Shown piece after piece: positions 37,201 through 49,200 of a DNA stretch of 64,000 bases. The translations under genes and the position numbers were made by a program. The stretch is taken from positions 15,128,001 to 15,192,000 of the forward strand of contig NC_091976.1 of the NCBI RefSeq assembly GCF_036711975.1, in the 5' to 3' direction. Source of the DNA: Onthophagus taurus (Eukaryota; Arthropoda; Insecta; Coleoptera; Scarabaeidae). The notes beneath the pieces were generated by a model. That model worked only from the letters and a program-made list of their open reading frames with translations, searched no databases and was not told the origin of the DNA. Position 1 is the first letter of the stretch. The number at the start of each line of letters is the position of its first letter.

Positions 37201-40200
37201 CTTGTCATTGCCAATTCAGATAATTTATTTATTTATTTTTTTAGTGTTGTTTAATTCGGAGCCTAACATTTTTGCATTTAATACGAAAACGGTTGATTTT
37301 ATCAATATTCTCTAAGAGTGATAAAAGTTTCTAAACTAAATTTACTATTAGAAACTGCAAAAATAAATGTAGGGTTATGATCAAAGCTCGGATATTTCGG
37401 TACCGTCTCAGTAGCGTCGACAGCGCAGAACCTATGGGGCGCGATCATAAATGCACTCCCACCACGCGATCTACCGTTCCGATCGCTCACACATCTATAA
37501 GCATGCCAGGCCTGCATTTATCTGTGTTCCGTTCAGAGAATTCAGTACCAATTCATTTAATATCCTTTTTATTTATTGTTAAATCCATCATTTTCTGAAT
37601 TAGAATTGTACTATTGTTTCAGTTTTTATAATTTCAAACGGAGTGTGTTGAATATTTTATTTAATTATCATCGAATATTTTCTTGATTTGTTTTAATTAG
37701 AAGTGCATTGTTGTTTTAGGTTTTATAATTTAAAACTACTTCTATTAAGAGTTAATATTTTGATATTTATTAACTGAATTACCCTATTGTTTTAGTTTTT
37801 ATTATTTATTCCAATGGCACACTTAATAGCGATTTTTGGCGATACGTTCACATTAATTGACAACAATGTAGCATTTTGCAACCAAGAAATATCTTCTAAA
37901 TATGGCCTGTTAGTTCTAGCAGTTACATTTGTGCCAGTTACCAGTTGTGACGTCGAGTTAGGTCGTCATTTTCTGAAGTAAATTTAGAAAAAGTCATTAT
38001 TATTCAATTATTAAATTTCACCAAATAAGAACTGGGAGTCGAGAAAAATTATAATAAAGTATATAATTACTTGCTTATTTAGCGTTAATACAGATCCTTG
38101 CTAACGCGCGCCTATGGATTACCATGACAACGCTGCAGACCTGAGAACTCGGGACCTTGGCTATGCGTCGCTCGTCAATAACGCAACATTCGTGAACTGG
38201 TCGACTGGACTTAGGTACCGAAGAATCCGAGCTCTAGTTATGATAGAATAAAAAAGTTCTGAGCATATAAACTTTAGGAACAGCCTGTATAGCATTGTTC
38301 CCGCGTACCGATCCAACTCAAAAATTGCCTAATGATTTTACGTGATATTAGTTTACATTGTACCAAATTTCAACGCTTTACCATAAATAGTGTTTAAGAT
38401 ATTTAGAAAAATGTGTTAAAACTTCCTAACTTTGATGGCCTGTATCTTTGCAATTTGAGGACTTTTACTAATTTTTTTTACATGAATTGTCAATTGTGGT
38501 TACATTTGTTCCCAGAGTCAGAGAAACATCCTGTATATCATATTGGGATTGTTACTTGATTATTATCTGCAGTGTCCAACATCTAAAAGAGATACTAATT
38601 CCTGTGAATGGTGGAGTACTAAGTAATAAGTTTTTAATATACGGCCAAAGCCGGATGTTTGGTAACTATCCGGTATCCTGCCGGATTTTAAAAAATGGCC
38701 GGATACCGGATAGTTGCCGGATATCCGTTCCACCACTAGTGTAAATGTAATTAAATTTTTGGCCATGTCAAGCCTTGTGCAGTTCGAATAAGATCTATAA
38801 CACTTGAAATATCTCCAAAGGCGTTCCTTTTGGCTAAAACGTTTGGTTTTATTTCAACATTTCTTTACTTTATAGATTGACCACTCTGCACTATATACAG
38901 TATGTCCACGGAAAAAGTGTCGAATAGGAAAAACTTTTTTATTTTTAATTTTATCGAAAAAAGTTAATCTTGATAAAAAAATTTTGCTAGTTCTTAGAGT
39001 AAGATTGGGATAGAAACATTTAACATATTTTATACGCGGTGTTCAGAAAATTAAAAAAAACTTATAAATAATATATAAATAAAAGTGGGCCGATTTTTTC
39101 GAAAATTGGTATTAGAGACTACCTTTTACTTTAGAACAACTTTTCCTAGTAACTTATTTCCTTATCTTCTCAAATAAATGCACTTTACTCTTGTACCATT
39201 TAAAGTTTTTTCAATTTTCTGAACACCGCGTATAAAATATGTTAAAAGTTTCTATCCCAATCTTACTATAAGAACTAGCAACATTTCTTATCAAGATTAA
39301 CTTTTTTCGATAAAATTAAAAATAAAAAGGTTTTTCCTATTCAACACCTTTTCCGTGAACATACTGTATACACTATGACTGCATCTATTTTAAAAATGTG
39401 TATCTGACAATAATAGGAAAAGTTGCTATATTTAAAAAAATCTTCCTATTAGGGGATATTTCGATCTAGAATCATATATGCAAAAAATGTTTAAGATTGT
39501 TTATACGAGGATTCAAAATCTTCTTCAAAATACGTCGTTTACAATAGCAAAACAAAACACGTCATTTTCAGGGCCGTTCTGCTTATCTAAAACTAATAAT
39601 CCAATAATATTTTTAAAATATTCATCTCAAGCTATCGTCTGAATTAGAATAAACAGAAAAAAACTTCAAAAGAAACAAGATAGCGCCAATTTGAAGATTA
39701 CATTTTTTACAAGTTAAAGGGCTCCAGAATTAATAAAAATAAATATTTTAACTTGATTCTAGTTTAGACGAAAACTATGTGTGTAGCATACATAGTTTTA
39801 AAATGTGTATAAAGTTTGAACACAATTGAGCAAGTTGATTTTGAGAAATCGTGAAATTCTAAATTAGCGGGTTTAACAACGCATTATTATTTTATGATTC
39901 TGCACCCAAGCAACATTCGAGCAACTCATTATGAGATGACAAATGGTCTTTAATTTATCTAAATCTTATTAACGCACACGGAGTTGCAAGGTAAGGTCAC
40001 GATTTGTGAAGAGAGTCTTCGTAGAGATAAACGTCCTTCAGGCCTGCTCAATTCGTGACAGGAGTTCTTGTTTGAGATCACTTATTTCCAAGACAGTTCC
40101 AAGATATTTCACGGACAAAACTTGTTCTATTTTCTCGACGGTAATTCGCAGGATTGCCTTTTTTGGTGACTTCGAGAATACGATAGTTTTAGTCTTGGCA

Positions 40201-43200
40201 GTATTCATATGTAAGCCGTATATTTTGGAGATGTAAAATAATGGCGACCAACACGACATTGTGATCGGCAAAACATATGTTGTTTATGAAGGTTTTATTG
40301 ATCTTAATTCCTCCCTCAACATTCACTAGTGCTTCCTGAAATATCACTTCCTAGTAGATATTAAAAAGGAGAGGAGACAGGCACTTCTGTCTTACGCCTC
40401 TATGGATCTCTATTTCATCGGATATTGTAAAAGTTCTGTATCTCTTCCTCATTTTTTCCCCCAGTTGAGTAGTAAGCTTGGATTACCATCATGATTATAT
40501 TGGCGGTGAGTAGCCTCAGATTTACCACTATATTTAAGCGCGATGAGGTCAAGAACGGACTTCTCTACATCTCCTGGAATTAGAATGGCTACGCCGCATT
40601 GGTGTTGGGGATAGTCTTCTCCAGAATAATATAGAATGCCGTTTTTTGTCTATTTATTTTTTACCACTCAAGGGGTGCCCTGGGCTGAGGCTATTTTGTA
40701 TTCTACTTTTGCCATATTGAACATATGGAAAAGGAGCCAACAAGTGAGAGTTGTAGACACTGTGGAGACCAATACCTTGAAACCACCCTCATATTACGCT
40801 CAGGTGTAGCCGTTTCGCCGCGAAAGCTACTGCTCCTACACTTCTACCATACTACCAAACATCTTTCATACGCTATAGCTTCCAAAATAATGCAAACTTT
40901 TAAATATACTTTCATAAACATATTCTACATACTCGTAGAGACCTGTAACTACTATTCTAAAAGCCCATTTACCAAGTACTACAAAGGACTCAGCTGTTAT
41001 TGCTTCCCTTCGGTTATACTCCGCTGGATCACGAAACTTTTGTAGCTTATGTGCTTAATCGATCGGATTATATGTAGCTAATGTGGGGTGATTATCGACT
41101 CAGGTGTAAAGGGCGTTCGCTTTTGTCGGCATATGAGTGTAACTGTTATCCGAGCAACGTAAATGCCTCGTAATATATTGAATTACGATGCGATTGTGGT
41201 GTTTCGTGGCTTTCTGTGAAATGATTTGTCAGCAGTTATTATTCCGCTTAGTGCTAAAACCGATTATTTAGTATCGGTAAATATAGTAAATCTCTTACCT
41301 CCCTTATTGGAATTAGATTACTAAAACAGAGTCGGCGGCAAGTTTTTGAACAGACATTTCGGCTTGCTTAAGGTGGTATCTGCTCAAGGGCCCAGAAAAT
41401 CGAATATGAAAGCCTTGGTACATAGTTCGTTTTACATTAGAGTAAGGTCCTGGATACAACACAAGCGGTGAACGGCAAAGCGACACCGCTCTCACCATCT
41501 TCTTTACATGAATCCCAGCAGAAGTACCTCTACATTTCGACTAAGATAGGAGAGAACAGCAAGGCGATACCACAAGTCCTATCGTAGGAAGCCCTCTTGG
41601 TTTTAAGCAAATAGCTGTTTTCACTTAAAATGAGAATTTCTTCATCGCTCTGCTCGAATCAATTATGCTCTTTTCCATAACGTCTAACTGCTGCTAACAT
41701 CATCAATCTTAATAATTCGTACTAATTGTGGTCTTAACATTGTTACAACGCCACCTCTTGTATTAACTTCTTGTAATTTTAACGATATCATTCGATTTCT
41801 GCATGCAGAGGGGTGCAATGCAGCCGAAATTCGCCGAAGAATGAGTAATATGAACGGGAAAATATTCATTAGTAACAGAAAGGTGTGGCAATAGTGTAGG
41901 AGTTTTAAAGCAGGACGTACAGACGTTCGTGATATTCTTGCAGTATTTCCGATAGGATGTGTTTTGTCACCCATCATACAGGCCGAACATGGCTCCTTCC
42001 GCTTTCTCCATCACTTTGCTCACATGAAACGCTGGCTAGGAGGACAACAGTTTGTCTTAGACTACAAGCTGCAACCATCGTCGAGAATTGGTTTAAAGTA
42101 CAGGCGGTTGCCTTCTATGACGAAGTCATTGGAAAAATTTTCTGCCACGCTACAAAAAATTTCTTAATTGGAAGGCGAATACGTAAAGAAGTAGCTGTAG
42201 GAAGTATTTAAATGTTCCAAAAAACAGTTTCCATTTTCACGGTGGTTTTCATCTTGAAAATAGCCCTCGTAGTTAGATAGCAATTCATGACCATCTCAGT
42301 GGTAATCTTTCCATACTTAGCGCTGAAATCGATTGGTTACAATGATAAAGATCTTACCTCTGAAGTTGGAGTCACCAGCAACTTTCAAACGATATAAGAA
42401 GACAGAACTGTATATCATAAGAAAAGGCTGCTCCTGCATGTTAGTCATCTGTAGGGAATTCTTTTCCTTTTCTATGAGGTATCGAATCTACCAATTAGAA
42501 AAAAGTATTTTATTCTTCCCACAAATTTTAGCTAACAGCCAGTCTCTAGCAGTCGCTGTGTGGTTAGTGTCTTGCTGAATAATTATAAAGTCTTCTGAAC
42601 CTGAAAAGTGCACACGTATTAGAAACTTTCAAAATGCCTGTACAACGAACAACTTTTAGTAACTGCCTTTTGAAGAGTAGCTCGAGCAGCCCATCATTTA
42701 ACGATTTTTTATTTTTGAGTAATGGCAAAATGTATTGATGGACCGTTGTACTCTAACAAAACTTCTATAATTTCGAAGAGGGTGGTTTCATCAAAAATCC
42801 CCTTGAACCCCAATAAAACTTTCAACAATTTCCAGAATACGTCTTGGGAATTTTTCACTGATTGTGAGTTTAAGAATAATACTGAAGTCTGGTAGACTGC
42901 AACAGGATATGATATTGTTCACCCACATTAGGTATAAAGTTGATAGTCACCATCTTTCTGGTACTTAGAAAACCGCCAGGAAACTCTGGGAAATTCTCTT
43001 TAATTCCATTATGATAAAGATGGTGCAATCCCATCGGATCCTAGAGTTTTGAATGTTGAGAATATAGTCATATCTCACCATATTTTTGTTTCACTCGCAG
43101 ATTGTTTTATCCAATAATAACAATTTCATCATTTTCCGTCATATGAGTAAGTAATTTTCCATATGAGTAATAACCTGATCCACAAGGCGGAGAAAATATA

Positions 43201-46200
43201 ATCCGGATACCGGATTATGGTTATAATTTCTGGTGCATTTCTGAAGTGATACCTTGCCATATTATTGCGATATTTGAATAAAAATGAAATTAATAAGAAA
43301 GCTGATAAGATATGTCAACTTATTTGGATCCAAGGTACAAAATGAATTTTTTTGATGCTGATTTAACTAACGAAGCAACTCTAAAAAGAGGATACTTTAA
43401 TTAATAATTGGTGTTATTTCTACAAAGATCCTTCGAGAAATTTTATATTCAAGGAATTTTATAGCGAATTTTGAAAGTTATCGATGAAAATTGCAACATC
43501 GAAAATTTTATCAAAATTTCAAATATTTTTTTGGTACAATTGATTGAAAACACTCAATCCTCCTTAATTTCGTTTATTAATTGAACGTAGTAAAAGGATT
43601 ATAAAATAAAATATTGTATATGACATAATTAACATTTACAAAATTAACTAACAACAACACTTTCTTAATTAAAAATATGTTAAACGTGATTCTTATCTTG
43701 AAATTGTTAACATTTATCATTAAATTAAATTACAAATATAATTTTACTTCCATTATGAATCATTTACGCACGTTAAACTTATATATCTTACGATCGCCAT
43801 TATCAAATTTAAATTCGTTAAATGACTACGATGTCAAAAATGCAAACAAATTAAGATCGAAAATAAAAGATTTAAGTATAGATAATATAAATAACTACGT
43901 CATCGTAAGTTTTGATATTAAATCCTTATTCACTAACGTACCATTACATATAGTAATAGATCTAATTGAAAGAAACTGACAACACATAGAAGGTCATACT
44001 CCAATTAAAAACAAAAAGATATTTTTGGTAGGTATTAAGTTATGTACACTTCAGAGTTACTTTAAACAAGATAACAATTTCTATAGACAAATTTTCGGGC
44101 TCCCTATAGGCTCAAATTTGAGTGTGAATTTAAGTGGTATAGTCATGAACCAAACCTCATCACAACATTAATATAATTATAATTGGCATTATAATTGCCA
44201 AATATATTGATGACTTATTAATTATATTACCGAAAAACCAATATCCACAATTATTAGAAATGTTCAATAATTATAACAGTAGATTAAATTTTACAGTGGA
44301 AACACCAATAGATAACAAATTACCTTTTCTAGATATTTTACTTATAATAGATAAAGATAAAAATAAGATCCTAACGAAATGGTACAAAAAAGACATATCT
44401 AGCAATCGTCTTCTAAACTATTACAGTAATCATCCTAGAACACAAATGACAAATATTAAACACCATGTGTAATTACATAAAAAGAGCAATAACAATTACA
44501 GATAAAGTTTTTATGAAGGTGGTGAAGACATAAATTTACGACATCTTATTAGAAAATTTCTACCCAAGAACGGTTATTAATAGTGCATGGTATAAAATTC
44601 TCAATATGACAAATATATCTAATGTAATCACAGAAGAATCCTCATCCACAAATACAGAACAACAGATACATAAAAGCATAAAAGACAAGAATTAATATAA
44701 GAATAATACAAAAAAATAAACAACAAACCTTGATAACACAATTCATGACTAGACAAACAGAAGGTATACATACCGAACTAGAAAATGCTGACAAGCCTCA
44801 GAGAATGAATGACAGATCAAATAATTTCTGCAGAATTAAGTACATACCAGGACTGACGAATAAAGTAACAAATGTTTTCAAAAAGTACAAGTTAGCAGAA
44901 GTGAAATTTGCCAAATATAATGACAATAAACTTGGGAACTTAATCACCAATATAAAAGATAAAATCAATGTAACAGATAAAATCAACACAATATATAGGC
45001 TACATTGTGTAGATTGTAAAAAGGTATACATAGCCCAACCCTTAGGCATAAATTCAATTTTGAAAAAACCCAAAATACTAGATTCACATAAAAATACTAT
45101 AACTAGAAAGAACTTAGAATCGATATATACAGGGTGAGTTTTTTCCATGTTTAGTATAGAGATCTTGAAAACTAGCGAAGATAGAGAGACGATTAAATAA
45201 GGAAATAATTGTAGTTGACATACCACTTGACATAGATATTTTTTTTAAAACATAAATTATAGCTATTTATTGTTTTAATTGGAAAAGTGTTCAAGTAGTA
45301 TGCTACGGAAACAATTGATAGATACGTTTGGTTATGACAGCTTAAGGCAAACGTATGTTTCGTTTATTTTCTAATTAACGTTGATTGAGGTTTTGTAAAT
45401 TATAATCAATATGAATTTTTCTAATCAATAAAAGCGTGATATTATTGAGTATTACATTTTATGCTATAAAAATGCAATACAAGCTTCAGAACAGTATTTT
45501 GATCGTCGCCAGCTTTCTGTACCTACTTTGAAGAGGCTGATAATTTGGGCAAGTATGGTTCTTTCTGTAAACCAACTAAAGATGCAAGACAGAAGTAATT
45601 GTATTAGCACGAATCCATCAAGATGCATTGATTTCAACACAAGTTGCATTTAAAGCAGGCACGTCACAACGTACTGTCGTAAGAAAACTAAGAAATCATA
45701 GATTTCATTCATATACTACGCCCAGATGACTACAATAAGCGTGTAGAATATTGTACGTGGTTTATTAACATGTGTGAGGCTGATCATAGCTTAGATTAAA
45801 GTTTTGAGGACAGATGAAACACGATTTACAAACTGCGGCATGTTTAATAGACATAATCAACATTTATGGATGCAGGAAAATCCGCACCATGTTCAAAAGA
45901 GAAGACCTCAAGTTAATTTGGGTATATTTGTTCAAGAATTCTTGGTCCGTACATTTTTGTAGCACTTGCTAGGGAATGAGTTCGTTGAATTTTTTCTAAA
46001 AGGGGAAATTTAGTGTACAAATTTTAATCGGAGAGAGAGATCTCGATTTTCCACCAATAATAAAAGAGAGGAACAACTGACTTCCAACATGTAAAGCCAC
46101 AATTATTGATGTAGTCACAAAAGATGTACAATAGTAGAAGAAACTGAAAAAAAATGGGGATTCAAACACTCTGGTGTATATGTACGTGTGTAATAATAGA

Positions 46201-49200
46201 ATAGGAAATAAAAAAAAACTTAATTAAAAGGTATCCGAACACCGAAAAAAGTATCTGGATACCGAATATTTTCAGGTTTAGTCACGGATACCAGTATCAG
46301 ATACTCAAAAAGTATCCGGATACTACCCAACTCTGATCCAAACCCAACTAAATTTCAATTATTTATTCCACATCACAGAATAGTGGAAACGTCTCCAATT
46401 ATTAAGATGGATACAGTTAACATAGAACCATTACAGAACATTAAGTACCTAGGAATGAACATCGATTCCAAATTAAGCATGAGTACACACTACAGGAAAG
46501 TACAGGCGGAAATGTCTAAACGGGCGAAATATTTTAGATCTCTAAATTATAAAGACAAGGGTATAAACACGAAGACTGCGATGCAAATATATAAGAGCAT
46601 ATGTAGACCATTGATTGAATATGGTAATATTGTATTTAATGTATCCATCCAGAAAACCGAGAGACATAATTGACAAAGCGGAAAAAAAATGTTTGAGGAT
46701 TATCTCTAAGAAACGAGACCTTTTACGAAATGACCTTTACGAACCTATAAGACTAAGACAGAATAGACTACGGAAGAAATTTTTAGACAACAGAAACAGT
46801 TATGAAAAAATACATAAATTATGTTTAAAGAGACAAGCTGCACAGATGGAAGCTGATCAGAGGAAGACAATATTCGAACTTTTTTCATAAATACTTATCT
46901 GACCTAGTAGTCTCGGTCGATAGCTGTAATAATGATTTATTTCTCTCTGTTTTCTCAAAAACTAAAAGTTATTTCTCAAAACGGGTTGGTTTATTGGAAA
47001 AAGGACATTTTTATTAACACTTCGGGAAATTTTCATACTCATATTCCAAGAACTGGATTTTATACGAGTTTTTAAAACATAATCGGCGAAAATTGCAAAA
47101 TTCGAATAAATTGTCGATCATTTCAAATTTATTTCTCAAGAACTAAAAGTGATTTTTCAAAACGGCTTGTTGCATTAAAAAGAGGATACTTTAATTAATA
47201 ATTGGTGATATTTCCACAAGGATCCTTCAAGAAATTAATTTTGAAGCGAATTTTGAAACTTATCGACGAAAATTGCAACATCGAAAATTTTATCAATACT
47301 TCAAATATTGTTTTCTCAAAAACTAAAAGTTATTTTTCAAATCGGGTTGGTTCATTGGGAGGAAGACACTTTTATTAACACTTTGGGAAATTTTCATATT
47401 CCAAGAACTGGATTTTATACGAATTTTTAAAACTTAATCGGCGAAAATTGCAAAATTCGAAAAAATTGTCGATCATTTCAAAAATTTATTTCTCAACTAC
47501 TGAAAGTGATTTTTCAAAACGGTTTTTTGCATTAAAAAGAGGATACTTTTATTAATAATTGGTGATATGTCCACAACGATTCTTCAAGAAATTAATTTTA
47601 TAGCGAATTTTGCAAGTTATCCATGATAATTGCAACATCGAAAATGTTATCAAAACTTCAAATATTGTTTTCTCAAAAACTAAAAGTTATTTTTTAAAAC
47701 GGGTTGGTTCATTGGGAGGAGGACACTTTTATTAACACTTTGGGAAATTTTTATATTCCAAGAACTGGATTTTATACGAATTTTTAAAATTTAATCGGCG
47801 AATGTTGCAAAATTCGAAAAAATTGTAGATTATTTCAAAAATTTATTTCTCAAGAACTAAAAGTGATTTTTCAAAACGGCTTTTTGCATTAAAAAGAAGA
47901 TACTTTTATTAATAATTGGTGATATTTCCACAGGGATTCTTCAAGAAATTAATTTTATAGCGAATTTTGCAAGTTATCGATGATAATAATTGCAACATCG
48001 AAAATGTTATCAAAACTTCAAATATTGTTTCAAAATTTTTTTTCTCAAGAACTGAAAGTAATTTTTCAAAACGTTTTTTTTTTGCATTAAAGACAGGATA
48101 CTTTAATTAATAATCGAAAGTGATAATAGCGACAGTTCTGTTAGTAATGATTGTGATGATGAATTACAAGCGAAGAGAAGAAAACTAGACGAAACTGCAA
48201 GAGATTTTATATATCGTATTGGGATTGTTACAATGAGGTTGGTAATGACAAACCTGATATAACTAAAGTTGCAATTAACTCCGGCCATGAAAGCTTTTGT
48301 ACTTATAGTACTACGGCCCGTTACTACTAAACCAATGCTATCTGTTAGTTAAGCTATCTATAAGATACAATTTATCTCGTAGATAATAGGGCCGTGCGTA
48401 CTACCACCTCCATTTATTTCATAGTTAAGAAATCCTTGAGATAACCAAGGAATCTAGGGATTTTTTGGTCTATTATGTTAAATTGATAGCTCTATGTGGT
48501 TAAAAGACCTACTATTAGGTATTTTGACGATATTCTAACCTGTTCTAACCTTAAAATTAAAATTTGGAAATGGAGACTGAGAAAAGGCGATGAACCACCA
48601 ATTTCACCAAAGAAGAATACGAACATCTTCTTGAATTTGTTATCAAGTATAAAAACGTAATAGAAAACAAAAAAAGTGATACAGTTACGTGGCAAGCAAA
48701 GCAACAAGTATGTGTATCTCGTATTATTGTATGTTAAAATGTGATGGTAAACAATAATGGCACAACTAACTGAAGATGCCAATTGTACACTCATTCCTGC
48801 AAAATCTGCTATGGATAGCAACATGTTACCTATTGCATAAAACCGAAGAGTCAGCAACAAACGGTTTGAAGGAGGTACAGTCGTGTTCACTGGAAATGCG
48901 CACTCAAGGTCAAGCGCTGTTGTGAGATCCGACATGCTGCTGCCTAAATGGGCTGAGCCGAGCACACACGAAGCTCGTGGAGAAGGGACTTGTGGCGGTC
49001 CAGGTTAGCCAGCGGCTTGACCTTGAGTGCGCATTTCCCGTGAACACGACTGTACAGCATTATTACTAAAATTTTGATGAATTTTACATTAAATAATAGG
49101 AATCAACAAATTACTTACGTCATGGATGGAGGTTTTATTACATCTTCTATTTGATTCAAAAGGTGACGAAAACTTTTTTTCGAGACACGAAATCTCAACT

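Larger units (their letters stand above)
34724..38738 (+). mobile_element. hAT element, copy 1, with internal satellite and nested insertion
   Basis: An 8-bp target duplication GTGTAAAT (34716-34723 and 38739-38746) flanks ends TAGTGATGGAACAGATA and (reversed) TAGTGGTGGAACGGATA. Coding remains include [20 protein letters not shown] (the LDPRYK-type block of hAT transposases) near 34920, an acidic [12 protein letters not shown] piece near 36430 and [11 protein letters not shown] (…cPtSs...) near 38575. Between them lie a satellite array (35030-36430) and a nested 2-kb element (36535-38533). Inactive. Confidence 0.88.

Noticed and set aside
41684..41977. 97-codon minus-strand frame
   Set aside because: Overlaps the plus-strand mariner remnant and has no similarity of its own.
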